From: Rahnella inusitata_A
GTDB taxonomy: Bacteria > Pseudomonadota > Gammaproteobacteria > Enterobacterales > Enterobacteriaceae
NCBI RefSeq assembly: GCF_965118895.1
Contig: NZ_CBCPJJ010000023.1
Coordinates: 1-64,000, forward strand
Direction: 5' to 3'
DNA: 64,000 nt
Shown here: one piece after another, positions 1 to 9,017 of the stretch
How the letters are laid out: every line of letters begins with the position of its first letter
Position numbering within the stretch: position 1 is the first letter of the stretch
Program-made: the position numbers and the translations under genes
Notes under the pieces: generated by a model
Seen by the model: only the letters and a program-made list of their open reading frames with translations
Told to the model about the DNA's origin: nothing
The model's database searches: none

Positions 1-13
1 GTTGAATTTTAAT

Positions 14-56
14 GGCAAGCGAATAAATACAGTTTTATTTCGTTTGCCGTTTTTTT
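14..56 (+). terminator. Rho-independent terminator next to the gmhB 3' end
   Basis: A long stem (GGCAAGCGAA... pairing with ...TTCGTTTGCC) is followed on the plus strand by seven T. The T tract is on the plus strand, so it best terminates a plus-strand gene lying before the window. It may also serve gmhB on the minus strand, but there the T tract is weak. Base pairing was done by eye. Confidence 0.7.
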
Positions 57-68
57 ATCCAAAGACGG

Positions 69-635
69 TTATTTTAGTGCTTTTGCTATAAAGGAAGGCA
101 AGGCGGTAAGGCTTTCAAGTACTGCGTCTGCTGCACTTTCGCTTTCCGCTGTCACAGGCTTCCCTGTACGCACTAAAATTTTAGTGCCCACGCCTGCGGC
201 GGTAGCAGCCAGCATGTCTTCAAGCTTGTCGCCCACCATATAAGAAGAGGCCATATCAATATTTAGCTCTTCTTTCGCCGTTAAGAACATCCCAGGCAAA
301 GGCTTACGGCAGTCACAAACCTGAGTAAACTCTTTCACCGAGCCTTCAGGATGATGCGGACAGAAATAGATGCCATCGAGATCGACACCACGATCGGCGA
401 GAGACCAGTCCATCCATTCGGTCAGTGTCATAAACTGGTCTTCGGTAAACTTGCCGCGTGCAATTCCCGATTGATTCGTCACTAACACGAGTAAGAAGCC
501 CATTTCCTTTAACTTAAGGCAGGCATCGATTACACCGTCGATAAACTGGAATTCATCGATTTCATGTACATAACCGTGATCGACATTCAAAGTGCCATCA
601 CGGTCGAGAAAGATTGCTGAAACAGGTTGTGCCAC
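69..635 (-). CDS. gmhB: D-glycero-beta-D-manno-heptose-1,7-bisphosphate 7-phosphatase
   Basis: GmhB is a cytoplasmic HAD-family phosphatase that removes the 7-phosphate of heptose bisphosphate in ADP-heptose synthesis for the LPS inner core. The 188-residue protein has the HAD motif I DRDGT with catalytic Asp11 and Asp13 and a zinc site from Cys92, His94, Cys107 and Cys109 (CPHHP and CDC motifs). Length matches the family. It is divergent from metN, as in E. coli, with a gap of about 180 bp. The first Met is followed directly by the conserved start of the HAD fold, which supports this start. Confidence 0.96.
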   Translation of the reverse strand: MAQPVSAIFLDRDGTLNVDHGYVHEIDEFQFIDGVIDACLKLKEMGFLLVLVTNQSGIARGKFTEDQFMTLTEWMDWSLADRGVDLDGIYFCPHHPEGSVKEFTQVCDCRKPLPGMFLTAKEELNIDMASSYMVGDKLEDMLAATAAGVGTKILVRTGKPVTAESESAADAVLESLTALPSFIAKALK

Positions 636-715
636 GTATTTGCTCCTGATGGCTGATTAACGGCGTCAGTATCGCATGTTTTCAATGTCAGTGAGAATGT
701 TAACCTGGTTGACTT

Positions 716-739
716 AGCCGTCTAGACGCCTTAGCATCC
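716..739. promoter_or_regulatory. MetJ operator (tandem met boxes) upstream of metN
   Basis: Two adjacent octamers, AGCCGTCT (716-723) and AGACGCCT (724-731), each match the met-box consensus AGACGTCT at seven of eight positions. A weaker third octamer follows at 732-739, and a further TGACGTCA lies at 785-792. MetJ with S-adenosylmethionine binds tandem met boxes to repress methionine genes. The position ahead of metNIQ fits that role. Binding is inferred. Confidence 0.75.
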
Positions 740-814
740 ACGACATGCTACGAGGGTCACCCTCGCAGAGTTAAATTCACCATGTGACGTCAAAAAGACA
801 GAATAAAAAATAAT

Positions 815-1846
815 ATGATTAAACTTTCAAATATCACCAAGGTTTTCCAGCAGGGAGCGCGCCAGATCGTCGCGCTTTCCGACGTGAGTCTTCACGTCCC
901 TGCAGGACAAATATATGGCGTGATCGGCTCATCTGGCGCAGGTAAGAGTACATTAATCCGCTGCGTAAATTTGCTCGAGCGTCCGACCGAAGGCCAGGTG
1001 TTGGTCGATGGCCAGGATCTGATGTCCTTTTCAGAAAAAGCATTGACCCGCGCACGGCGCCAGATTGGCATGATTTTTCAGCATTTTAATTTGCTGTCAT
1101 CCCGCACCGTTTTTGGCAACGTCGCACTGCCGCTGGAGCTGGATAACCTCTCAGGAGCCGAAATTAAGCAACGCGTTTCGGAGTTGCTGAAACTGGTTGG
1201 ACTGGAAGATAAACATGATGCCTACCCTGCCAACCTTTCCGGTGGACAGAAGCAGCGCGTAGCGATTGCGCGCGCACTGGCGAGTAACCCTAAAGTTCTG
1301 CTGTGTGATGAAGCGACCAGCGCATTAGACCCTGCAACTACCCGATCCATCCTTGAATTACTGAAAGACATCAACCGCCGTCTGGGATTAACCATCCTGT
1401 TGATCACCCATGAGATGGATGTGGTAAAACGAATTTGCGATCAGGTTGCGGTGATAAGCGACGGTAAACTGATTGAGCAGGATAAAGTGAGCGAGATGTT
1501 CTCACATCCCAAAACCCCGCTGGCTCAGCAATTTATTCAGTCAACGCTACATCTCGATATTCCGGAAGATTACGCAATACGTTTGGTGCCCGCCCCGGAA
1601 CAAGGCCGCGTGCCTTTATTGCGTCTGGAATTTACCGGTCAGTCCGTTGATGCTCCACTGCTTTCCGAAGCCGTACGACGTTTCGATGTAAACAATAATA
1701 TTATCAGTGCTCAGATGGATTATGCCGGTGGCGTGAAGTTCGGGATTATGCTGACAGAAATGCACGGTTCAGAAGAAAACACTCAGGCTGCGATTCATTT
1801 CCTGCATGAGAATCAGGTGAAAGTTGAGGTGCTCGGTTATGTCTGA
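815..1846 (+). CDS. metN: Methionine ABC importer ATP-binding protein MetN
   Basis: MetN is the ATPase of the MetNIQ importer for D- and L-methionine at the inner membrane. Visible are Walker A GSSGAGKST (residues 38-46), the signature LSGGQ, Walker B LLCDEATSALD, the switch His in LITHEMD and a C-terminal ACT-like NIL domain (about residues 265-343) that senses internal methionine. At 343 residues it has the family length. It is first in metN-metI-metQ and its last 8 bases overlap metI, suggesting translational coupling. Met boxes upstream imply MetJ repression. Confidence 0.98.
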   Translation: MIKLSNITKVFQQGARQIVALSDVSLHVPAGQIYGVIGSSGAGKSTLIRCVNLLERPTEGQVLVDGQDLMSFSEKALTRARRQIGMIFQHFNLLSSRTVFGNVALPLELDNLSGAEIKQRVSELLKLVGLEDKHDAYPANLSGGQKQRVAIARALASNPKVLLCDEATSALDPATTRSILELLKDINRRLGLTILLITHEMDVVKRICDQVAVISDGKLIEQDKVSEMFSHPKTPLAQQFIQSTLHLDIPEDYAIRLVPAPEQGRVPLLRLEFTGQSVDAPLLSEAVRRFDVNNNIISAQMDYAGGVKFGIMLTEMHGSEENTQAAIHFLHENQVKVEVLGYV

Positions 1847-2492
1847 GGCAATGATGTGGTTAATGGGCCGGGGTATCTGGGAAACTGTCATTATGACACT
1901 AACCTCTGGCTTCTTTGGTTTTGCGCTCGGGCTACCCTTTGGTGTTCTGCTGTACGTCACCCGTCCGGGGCAAATTGCTGAGAATAAAAATGTCTATCGC
2001 GTGATGTCTGCGCTGGTGAACATATTCCGGTCGATTCCATTCATTATTCTGCTGGTCTGGATGATTCCGTTTACCCGCGTCATTGTGGGCACCTCCATTG
2101 GATTGCAGGCGGCGATTGTTCCGCTGACCGTAGGCGCTGCGCCATTTATTGCACGTATGGTGGAAAATGCGCTGCTTGAAATTCCAAGCGGTCTGGTTGA
2201 GGCTTCCCGCGCAATGGGTGCCACGCCGATGCAAATCATCCGCAAAATTCTGTTGCCGGAAGCCTTGCCGGGTCTGGTTAACGCAGCCACTATTACTCTG
2301 ATCACTTTGGTCGGGTACTCTGCGATGGGCGGTGCAGTAGGTGCCGGTGGTCTGGGGCAAATCGGATATCAGTACGGTTACATCGGTTACGACGCGACCG
2401 TCATGAATACGGTGTTAGTCCTGTTAGTGGTTTTGGTCTATTTAATTCAGTTTTGTGGCGACCGCATCGTAAAAGCAGTCACGCATAAATAA
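1839..2492 (+). CDS. metI: Methionine ABC importer permease MetI
   Basis: MetI is the integral membrane permease of the MetNIQ importer. The ATG at 1839 gives 217 residues, beginning MSEAMMW, the E. coli length. An in-frame start at 1824 would only add residues encoded within metN. The protein has about five membrane helices and the EAA loop (EASRAMGATPMQIIRK), which docks on the ATPase. It overlaps metN by 8 bases, and metQ follows after 63 bases. Confidence 0.97.
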   Translation: MSEAMMWLMGRGIWETVIMTLTSGFFGFALGLPFGVLLYVTRPGQIAENKNVYRVMSALVNIFRSIPFIILLVWMIPFTRVIVGTSIGLQAAIVPLTVGAAPFIARMVENALLEIPSGLVEASRAMGATPMQIIRKILLPEALPGLVNAATITLITLVGYSAMGGAVGAGGLGQIGYQYGYIGYDATVMNTVLVLLVVLVYLIQFCGDRIVKAVTHK

Positions 2493-2555
2493 CGAAATAA
2501 CAACTGTAAAACGTAACCCTGCGAATGATTTTTATCCGCTTATTGAGGAAAGGAC

Positions 2556-3371
2556 ATGTCAAACAAATTTAAATCCATTGCTGTTGTCGGCGCGCTTCTG
2601 GGATCGCTGGCTTTAGCGGGCTGTGGGCCAAAAGAACAAGATCCAAACCACATTAAAGTGGGCGTGATTGTCGGTTCTGAGCAGCAGGTAGCTGAAGTTG
2701 CACAGAAAGTAGCGAAAGAAAAATACGGTCTGGACGTTGAACTGGTGACTTTCAACGATTACGTTCTGCCGAATGAAGCGCTGAGCAAGGGTGATATCGA
2801 TGTTAACGCCTTCCAGCACAAACCTTATTTGGATCAGCAGATCAAAGACCGTGGTTACAAACTGGTGCCAGTCGGTAACAGCTTTGTTTACCCGATCGCG
2901 GGCTATTCCAAGAAAATCAAATCTGTTGATGAACTGAAAGAAGGCGATCAGGTGGCATTGCCAAACGATCCAACTAACCTCGGCCGCTCTTTATTGCTGC
3001 TGCAAAAACAAGGTCTCATCAAACTGAAAGACGGCGTTGGCCTGCTGCCTACCGTTCTTGATGTGACTGAGAACCCTAAAAACCTGAAACTGGTTGAGCT
3101 GGAAGCACCACAGCTGCCACGTTCACTGGATGATGCCAAAATCGCACTGGCGGTAATTAACACGACTTACGCCAGCCAGATTGGCCTGACGCCAGAGAAA
3201 GACGGTATCTTTGTTGAAGATAAAAACTCACCGTATGTGAACCTGATTGTTGCCCGCGAAGATAACAAAGACGCTGAAAACGTGAAGAAATTCGTTCAGG
3301 CTTACCAGTCTGATGAAGTAAACGCTGCAGCGAACAAAATCTTCAACGGCGGCGCAGTGAAAGGCTGGTAA
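2556..3371 (+). CDS. metQ: Methionine-binding lipoprotein MetQ
   Basis: MetQ is the substrate-binding lipoprotein that delivers methionine to MetNI. The N-terminus has Lys residues, a hydrophobic stretch and the lipobox LALAGC, with Cys23 as the lipidated residue after signal peptidase II cleavage. The rest is an NlpA-family binding fold, and the 271-residue length is typical. A GAGGAAAGG ribosome site precedes the ATG, and a strong terminator follows, closing the metNIQ operon. Confidence 0.98.
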   Translation: MSNKFKSIAVVGALLGSLALAGCGPKEQDPNHIKVGVIVGSEQQVAEVAQKVAKEKYGLDVELVTFNDYVLPNEALSKGDIDVNAFQHKPYLDQQIKDRGYKLVPVGNSFVYPIAGYSKKIKSVDELKEGDQVALPNDPTNLGRSLLLLQKQGLIKLKDGVGLLPTVLDVTENPKNLKLVELEAPQLPRSLDDAKIALAVINTTYASQIGLTPEKDGIFVEDKNSPYVNLIVAREDNKDAENVKKFVQAYQSDEVNAAANKIFNGGAVKGW

Positions 3372-3440
3372 TACCTGCCGTCAGGAACTCAGCATTACGC
3401 CTGAAAATTCCTGTGAAATATAGATTTCATAAATAAGTAC

Positions 3441-3471
3441 AAGGCGGGCATATGCCCGCCTTGTTATTTTC
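3441..3471 (+). terminator. Terminator of metNIQ
   Basis: The near-perfect palindrome AAGGCGGGCATATGCCCGCC plus TT is followed by a T-rich tract (GTTATTTTC). It lies 70 bases after the metQ stop and before rcsF. Confidence 0.85.
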
Positions 3472-3537
3472 TCAATACCTTGGTTCAATAACGCCACATT
3501 CATTCCTGTAAACATATTAAAAAGCAGAGGATTTACC

Positions 3538-3945
3538 ATGCGTGCTTTACCTCTCTGTTTGTCGGCACTTTTGCTGGCGGGTTGTTCCCTGACTCCACAC
3601 ACACAGCCAATCACCACTGCACCTGTTGTTAAAGAAGAGCCAAAACCCGTCAAACCCAAACCGGCTCCAGTTCGCCCGGCTCCAGTAAAACTGTATAAAG
3701 ATGCAGAAGCGCTGGTCGGCACACCATTTCGTGACTTAGGCGAAGTCTCCGGAGAATCATGTCAGTCCGATCAGAATGATGCTCCGCCGAGCCTTGCCAC
3801 AGCACGTAAAAGAATGCTGACCCGGGCATCCTATATGAAAGCCAACGCAGTGCTTTTACATCAGTGCCAGATCCTTGGCGGTGTACCGGGCTGCTTCCAG
3901 CAGGCAATTTGTCAGGGCTCTGCCCTGAACGTCACCTTTAAATGA
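3538..3945 (+). CDS. rcsF: Outer membrane stress-sensor lipoprotein RcsF
   Basis: RcsF reports envelope stress to the Rcs phosphorelay, partly through BamA and outer-membrane porins. The 135-residue protein has a lipobox LLAGC (Cys16), a Pro/Lys-rich flexible linker (about residues 33-52) and a folded domain with the conserved disulfide cysteines (SGESCQ, HQC, PGCF, AICQ). Its stop overlaps the trmO start in an ATGA arrangement, so the two are translationally coupled. BamA, its known partner, is also in this window. Confidence 0.95.
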   Translation: MRALPLCLSALLLAGCSLTPHTQPITTAPVVKEEPKPVKPKPAPVRPAPVKLYKDAEALVGTPFRDLGEVSGESCQSDQNDAPPSLATARKRMLTRASYMKANAVLLHQCQILGGVPGCFQQAICQGSALNVTFK

Positions 3946-4649
3946 CTTCATTTTCTTTTGAGCAAATAGGGACCATCCACTCGCCCTATAAAGAGAAATT
4001 TGCTGTCCCCCGCCAGCCTGGTCTGATTCAGGATGGCGGCGGTGAATTACATTTGCACGCGCCGTATAACCAGCCCGAAGCCGTTCGCGGGCTGGATGAG
4101 TTCAGCCATCTCTGGGTGATGTTTATTTTTCATCAGACGATGGATGGTGGATGGCGTCCGACAGTGCGCCCTCCCCGCCTTGGCGGTAACGCGCGAACCG
4201 GCGTATTTGCTACACGTTCAACCTTTCGCCCTAATCCACTAGGAATGTCTTTGGTTGAGCTGAAAGGGATCCACTGCCAGGGGCAAAACGTCATCTTGCA
4301 GCTCGGCAGTCTGGATCTGGTCGATGGCACTCCGGTGGTAGATATCAAACCTTATCTGCCCTTTGCGGAAAGCCACCCGGATGCTCGCGCAGGCTTTGCT
4401 CAGCACGCACCAGACGCTGATATGCCGGTAGAGTTTTTGCCTCAGGCCGAACAGCAGATGGCCGAGCACATTCATCAATACCCTCAGCTGCGCCGGTTCA
4501 TCACGCAAGTGCTGGGGCAAGATCCTCGCCCGGCCTATCGCAAGGGCGAAGCCACCGAACGGGACTATGCCGTTCGCCTGCTGGAGTTTAATGTACGCTG
4601 GCGGGTGACAGGCTCTGTGAATCAGGTATTGTCGCTCGACAAAGACTAA
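3942..4649 (+). CDS. trmO: tRNA (adenine(37)-N6)-methyltransferase TrmO
   Basis: TrmO (formerly TsaA/YaeB) methylates t6A37 of tRNA-Thr(GGU) to m6t6A with S-adenosylmethionine, using an unusual beta-barrel VirR/UPF0066 fold. The 235 residues equal the E. coli length, and conserved stretches such as RTGVFATRSTFRPNPLG and LDLVDGTPVVDIKPYLP are present. It starts inside the rcsF stop codon. The assignment rests on family resemblance along the whole length. Confidence 0.94.
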   Translation: MTSFSFEQIGTIHSPYKEKFAVPRQPGLIQDGGGELHLHAPYNQPEAVRGLDEFSHLWVMFIFHQTMDGGWRPTVRPPRLGGNARTGVFATRSTFRPNPLGMSLVELKGIHCQGQNVILQLGSLDLVDGTPVVDIKPYLPFAESHPDARAGFAQHAPDADMPVEFLPQAEQQMAEHIHQYPQLRRFITQVLGQDPRPAYRKGEATERDYAVRLLEFNVRWRVTGSVNQVLSLDKD

Positions 4650-4767
4650 ATTTCCTCTGCGTCTCTTTTGGCGACACCAACTCGCTGGTAAACTAAACCA
4701 CTTTTTACGTTTTGGCGGCTTTTAGCCGCCTGATTGCAATTTGCAGTGCTAACGGAATCAACACATC

Positions 4768-6486
4768 ATGCGTACTACTCAATATCTGCTCTCTACTCTG
4801 AAAGAGACGCCAGCCGACGCGGAAGTTATCAGCCATCAGCTGATGCTGCGTGCGGGGATGATCCGCAAACTGGCTTCCGGTCTGTACACCTGGCTGCCGA
4901 CCGGCCTGCGTGTTCTCAGAAAAGTTGAAAACATCGTGCGCGAAGAAATGAACAACGCGAACGCCATCGAAGTGTCGATGCCGGTAGTGCAGCCCGCCGA
5001 CCTGTGGCAGGAGAGCGGACGTTGGGAACAATACGGCCCTGAATTGCTGCGTTTTGTTGACCGTGGTGATCGTCCGTTCGTTCTGGGTCCAACCCATGAA
5101 GAAGTCATTACCGACCTGATCCGTAATGAAGTCAGCTCATACAAACAGTTGCCGCTGAACTTCTTCCAGATCCAGACCAAATTCCGTGACGAAGTTCGCC
5201 CGCGTTTTGGTGTGATGCGTTCCCGTGAATTCCTGATGAAAGATGCCTACTCGTTCCACACGACCCAAGAATCTTTGCAGGAAACGTATGATGCCATGTA
5301 CGCAGCCTACAGCCAGATTTTCAACCGCATGGGTCTGGATTTCCGTGCAGTACTGGCTGATACCGGTTCTATTGGCGGCAGCGCGTCTCACGAATTCCAG
5401 GTTCTGGCGCAGAGCGGCGAAGATGATGTCGTATTCTCTGACTCTTCAGATTTCGCTGCCAACATCGAGTTCGCAGAAGCGTTGGCCCCGACCGCACCTC
5501 GCGGCCCGGCAACCGAAGAGATGCGTATCGTTGAAACGCCAAATGCAAAAACCATTGCTGAACTGACAGAACAGTTCCAGGTACCGGTTGAGAAAACCGT
5601 GAAGACCCTGATGGTTCATGCAACGGCAGAAAGCGGTCATAAACTGATTGCACTGCTTATTCGCGGCGATCATGAACTAAACGAAATCAAAGCGGAAAAA
5701 CTGCCACAAGTTGCAACGCCACTGACTTTTGCTACCGAAGCGGAAATCCGTGAAATCGTTGCAGCTGGCCCGGGCTCACTCGGTCCGGTCAATCTGCCAA
5801 TGCCAGTTGTTGTTGATCGTACGGTTGCTGCCATGAGTGATTTCAGCGCGGGTGCCAACATCGACGGCCAACATTATTTCGGCATTAACTGGGATCGCGA
5901 CGCTGAGCTGCCAGAAGTGGCGGATCTGCGTAACGTGGTGGCTGGTGATCCAAGCCCGGATGGTCAGGGTACGCTGGTGATTAAACGCGGTATCGAAGTC
6001 GGCCATATCTTCCAGCTGGGCACCAAGTATTCAGAAGCGATGAATGCAACCGTTCAGGGTGAAGATGGCCGTAATCAGGTGATGACCATGGGTTGTTACG
6101 GTATCGGTGTGAGCCGCGTGGTTGCTGCCGCTATCGAACAAAATCACGACGATCGCGGTATCATCTGGCCGGATGCTATTGCTCCGTTCCAGGTCGCAAT
6201 TCTCCCAATGAACATGCACAAATCTTTCCGCGTGAAAGATGCGGCAGAAGCCTTGTATGCAGAACTGCGTTCACACGGTATTGACGTGATCCTCGACGAT
6301 CGTAAAGAACGTCCGGGCGTAATGTTTGCTGATATGGAACTGATCGGTGTTCCGCATCACGTAGTGATTGGCGATCGTAATCTGGATGCTGAGGAGCTGG
6401 AATACAAAAACCGTCGCTCCGGTGAAAAACAAATGATCAAACAAAGCGATATCGTTTCTTATCTGCTGGGCCAGATCCCGCGTTAA
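4768..6486 (+). CDS. proS: Prolyl-tRNA synthetase
   Basis: ProS is a class II aminoacyl-tRNA synthetase that charges tRNA-Pro. The 572 residues match the bacterial long form: class II core with motif 2 (FRDEVRPRFGVMRSREFLMKD begins near residue 138), an inserted editing (YbaK-like) domain at roughly 225-400 that hydrolyses Ala-tRNA-Pro, and a C-terminal anticodon-binding domain. The start MRTTQYLLSTLKE is the family's usual start. It is monocistronic, closed by a bidirectional terminator shared with nlpE. Confidence 0.98.
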   Translation: MRTTQYLLSTLKETPADAEVISHQLMLRAGMIRKLASGLYTWLPTGLRVLRKVENIVREEMNNANAIEVSMPVVQPADLWQESGRWEQYGPELLRFVDRGDRPFVLGPTHEEVITDLIRNEVSSYKQLPLNFFQIQTKFRDEVRPRFGVMRSREFLMKDAYSFHTTQESLQETYDAMYAAYSQIFNRMGLDFRAVLADTGSIGGSASHEFQVLAQSGEDDVVFSDSSDFAANIEFAEALAPTAPRGPATEEMRIVETPNAKTIAELTEQFQVPVEKTVKTLMVHATAESGHKLIALLIRGDHELNEIKAEKLPQVATPLTFATEAEIREIVAAGPGSLGPVNLPMPVVVDRTVAAMSDFSAGANIDGQHYFGINWDRDAELPEVADLRNVVAGDPSPDGQGTLVIKRGIEVGHIFQLGTKYSEAMNATVQGEDGRNQVMTMGCYGIGVSRVVAAAIEQNHDDRGIIWPDAIAPFQVAILPMNMHKSFRVKDAAEALYAELRSHGIDVILDDRKERPGVMFADMELIGVPHHVVIGDRNLDAEELEYKNRRSGEKQMIKQSDIVSYLLGQIPR

Positions 6487-6508
6487 GGTTCGGCCAAAGA
6501 TCGTTGTA

Positions 6509-6543
6509 TATAAAAATGCCCGCATTGAGCGGGCATTTTTATT
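6509..6543. terminator. Bidirectional terminator between proS and nlpE
   Basis: AAAAATGCCCGC-ATTGA-GCGGGCATTTTT forms a perfect stem with A and T tracts on its two sides, so it can serve both convergent genes. Confidence 0.9.
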
Positions 6544-6568
6544 TGTGCTTTTCGCTTAGCAACAGTCA

Positions 6569-7246
6569 TTACGGGCAAGCTTTGGTTGCATCAAACTTTA
6601 CGTTTTTATCTGCCACCACGGCTTTCTGCATCTGGCCTTCTTCCATCGATGGTTCCGTCATGAAATGACCGTCCATCGCTACAAAGATCAGCTGATTTGG
6701 TGCCTTACGCGCCGCGAGATATCCCTGTTGCAGCGATTTGCTGGCAGACATTGGGAAAACTTTACCTGTCGCACAATCCTGGAAAGAAGCAGCGTCGGCG
6801 CTGTACTGCATCATACCGGTCAACGGCATGGGGGTCTTCGGCAAACTCTGCTGTGTAGGTTTCAGCGTGTAATTGAGCGACGAAACAATCGGCGCACCAC
6901 GGGTATCAAGCATTTCAAGATTTTCATCTTTCGGATGGAAGTAACGCTTTTCACCTTTCGCATCGGTCAGGACCAGCTTGTCTGCGGTTCTCGCCCAACT
7001 GCCATAACTCGCAAAAGTCTGGTCGCCGTCTTTCGCGCCCTGATAAATTTCCTGCAGAACATAAGTCCCATCCTGCTGGAGGAATAAGGATGTCTCCAGC
7101 CCGCCGCAATCGGCGCACGGCAAGACACCGCTGTAACTTTGCTGCATCGCCTGCAAGGGTTTTTCCTGATTGAAGGCGGCGGTATGGCAACCAAACAGTG
7201 ATAACGCCCCGAGCGCCAGCACTGCGGTTATGATGATTTTTTTCAC
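6569..7246 (-). CDS. nlpE: Envelope stress lipoprotein NlpE (CutF)
   Basis: NlpE is a lipoprotein that activates the Cpx response upon surface contact, lipoprotein-sorting defects or faulty disulfide formation. The 225-residue product has a lipobox ending at Cys20 (LSLFGC), an N-terminal domain with the redox CxxC (CADC, Cys44 and Cys47) and a C-terminal OB-like domain with a second Cys pair (FQDCATG and KACP). Length is close to the E. coli protein. It is downstream of arfB on the same strand with a 64-base gap. Confidence 0.95.
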   Translation of the reverse strand: MKKIIITAVLALGALSLFGCHTAAFNQEKPLQAMQQSYSGVLPCADCGGLETSLFLQQDGTYVLQEIYQGAKDGDQTFASYGSWARTADKLVLTDAKGEKRYFHPKDENLEMLDTRGAPIVSSLNYTLKPTQQSLPKTPMPLTGMMQYSADAASFQDCATGKVFPMSASKSLQQGYLAARKAPNQLIFVAMDGHFMTEPSMEEGQMQKAVVADKNVKFDATKACP

Positions 7247-7310
7247 AGTTTCTCCCCTACTGCTTTTCCTGAGTGTTGCGATAAAAATTGTCCTGCAACA
7301 CGATGTAAGG

Positions 7311-7721
7311 CTATCGAACTTTGCCCCTCAATGCTTTTGTCGCGCCTTTGCGCACTTTACTTTCTACCCGACGGATCTTAGAACCGCGGGTTGGCTTAGT
7401 CGCACGCCGGGGTTTTTCCACCACCATCGCCTGCGCGATCAGAGTGCTCAACCGGGCCAGCGCCGCTTCGCGGTTCTGTTCCTGGCTCCGGGATTCCTGC
7501 GCCTTAATGACCACCCAACCGTCAGCCGTGATGGAATGATGATTGAACGCGATCAGCCGCTCTTTATAGTAGTCTGGCAAACTTGAGGCTTTAATATCAA
7601 AGCGTAAATGTATTGCCGTTGATGTTTTATTGACGTTCTGGCCACCGTTGCCCTGAGCGCGGATCGCCGTTAATTCAATTTCACTGTCGGGAATTTCAAG
7701 TTTACCGGAGAGGATAAGCAC
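7311..7721 (-). CDS. arfB: Alternative ribosome-rescue factor ArfB (YaeJ)
   Basis: ArfB is a peptidyl-tRNA hydrolase that releases nascent chains from ribosomes stalled without a stop codon. The GGQ catalytic motif is in RAQGNGGQNVNKTSTA, and the basic C-terminal tail (KPTRGSKIRR...KALRGKVR) threads into the mRNA channel. I place the start at a GTG at 7721, which aligns residue by residue with the E. coli N-terminus and has AAGG eight bases upstream, giving 136 residues. A longer in-frame ATG at 7760 lies inside yaeQ. It follows yaeQ by 5 bases. Confidence 0.93.
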   Translation of the reverse strand: MLILSGKLEIPDSEIELTAIRAQGNGGQNVNKTSTAIHLRFDIKASSLPDYYKERLIAFNHHSITADGWVVIKAQESRSQEQNREAALARLSTLIAQAMVVEKPRRATKPTRGSKIRRVESKVRKGATKALRGKVR

Positions 7722-7726
7722 AACGA

Positions 7727-8287
7727 TTACCTTGATTCTTTTACGACAGACTCTTTCCATTCAGAAAAGTGAATTTCTAAATTACTCTGAGCATCAGAAA
7801 GCCAAATAGTTCCGTCCTGCAACGTCGCCTGTAAATCCATGGTTCTGCTGCCAAAGGCGGTCAGCTGAGTGAGCATTTCATCGTCTATATAACGAATGCG
7901 CAAATTCTCAAAACCTCTGACTTTGCCTTCGATTTGCGACCACCACACTCTGGCCGCCCGCTCACCGTAAGCGTAAAGCACCACTTCGCGCGACTGGTTA
8001 CAGGCTCTTTTCAGACGCTTCTCATCGGGGAGCCCTAATTCGACCCATAACTCGATGCCATTATGGTCATTTTTACGCCAGATTTCCGGTTCATCCTCTG
8101 CGCTTAATCCACGGGTAAACGTCAGTCGCTCATCGGCATGGTAAATCCAGGCGAGCAGGCGCAGCATCATGCGTTGTTCTGTTTCTGAGGGATGCTGGGC
8201 CAATGTCAGGTTAGCGTCGTGAAAGAAATTGCGATCCATATCAGCGATATTGATCACTGCTTTATAAATAGTTGCTTTTAACGCCAT
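7727..8287 (-). CDS. yaeQ: YaeQ family protein
   Basis: YaeQ is a conserved proteobacterial protein with a PD-(D/E)XK nuclease-like fold; its biochemical role is not settled. The 186-residue product starts MALKATIYKAVINIADMDRNFF, typical of the family, and is about five residues longer than E. coli YaeQ. It is first in a likely yaeQ-arfB pair, with arfB starting 5 bases after its stop, an arrangement shared with E. coli. Confidence 0.93.
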   Translation of the reverse strand: MALKATIYKAVINIADMDRNFFHDANLTLAQHPSETEQRMMLRLLAWIYHADERLTFTRGLSAEDEPEIWRKNDHNGIELWVELGLPDEKRLKRACNQSREVVLYAYGERAARVWWSQIEGKVRGFENLRIRYIDDEMLTQLTAFGSRTMDLQATLQDGTIWLSDAQSNLEIHFSEWKESVVKESR

Positions 8288-8503
8288 GGGAAACCTCTTG
8301 ATGATAGACGTACAGTGTACTTGAAAGCGTCATGTCGCGACCAGTTTAACCCCGCAGGTCCTTCTGAAGAACCGTTTCAACGCAAACGATAAACCTTTGT
8401 GGGTTGTCTAATAACTGAGACTCTCCTGTGCTATAGTCGATAAATACTGAGAGCTTATCTTTCTGCGCTTTCCTCAGAGGGATACGCTTTTAAGGGAGAA
8501 CCT

Positions 8504-8704
8504 ATGCAACAATACTGTGAGTTGGTACGCCGTAAATATTCAGAGATTGCCAGCGGCGATCTGGGATATGTGCCCGATGCATTGGGCTGTGTATTGAAAG
8601 CATTGGACGAAGTGGCAGCAAACGCTGACCTTCCGTCCTCCGTTAGGGACCAGGCGGCCTATGCCGCCGCTAACTTATTGGTGAGCGATTATGTCGATGA
8701 ATGA
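8504..8704 (+). CDS. yaeP: YaeP family small protein
   Basis: This is a 66-residue acidic small protein of unknown function, recognisable from the conserved run EIASGDLGYVPDALGCVLK and the C-terminus NLLVSDYV. A strong AAGGGAGA ribosome site precedes the ATG. The stop lies 14 bases inside rof, so the two genes overlap and are probably co-translated. Confidence 0.93.
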   Translation: MQQYCELVRRKYSEIASGDLGYVPDALGCVLKALDEVAANADLPSSVRDQAAYAAANLLVSDYVDE

Positions 8705-8951
8705 TGAGTACCAACCCATCAATTGTGATGACTACGATAATCTCGAGCTCGCCTGCCAGAGTCACCTGGTGTTGACACTGAAGCTGCGTAGCGGAGAAAT
8801 CGTTGAGGCGAAGGCTAACGATCTGCTGATGCGTAAGAAAGTAGAATATCTGGTGGCCGAGGTGAACGGCGAACAACGCGATCTGCGTCTGGATTACATC
8901 GAAAGCTTTAGTCATCCGGAAATTGGCACCGTGGTGGTCAGCGCCGAGTAG
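8691..8951 (+). CDS. rof: Rho-binding antiterminator Rof (YaeO)
   Basis: Rof binds the primary RNA site of the Rho hexamer and inhibits Rho-dependent termination. The 86-residue product has the Sm-like fold signature NCDDYDNLELACQ and ends SFSHPEIGTVVVS as in E. coli. The start could be the ATG at 8691 or the one two codons later at 8697. It overlaps yaeP by 14 bases and is closed by a terminator at 8974. Confidence 0.95.
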   Translation: MSMNDEYQPINCDDYDNLELACQSHLVLTLKLRSGEIVEAKANDLLMRKKVEYLVAEVNGEQRDLRLDYIESFSHPEIGTVVVSAE

Positions 8952-8973
8952 CGCGCCCTCCAAACGTCAAACT

Positions 8974-9003
8974 AACGGGCAATCTCAGGATTGCCCGTTT
9001 GCA
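8974..9003. terminator. Terminator between rof and the cytochrome c gene
   Basis: AACGGGCAATC-TCAG-GATTGCCCGTT is a strong stem followed by TTGCATTT on the plus strand. It stands between convergent genes and probably ends rof. Confidence 0.8.
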
Positions 9004-9017
9004 TTTCTGAGCTCCGG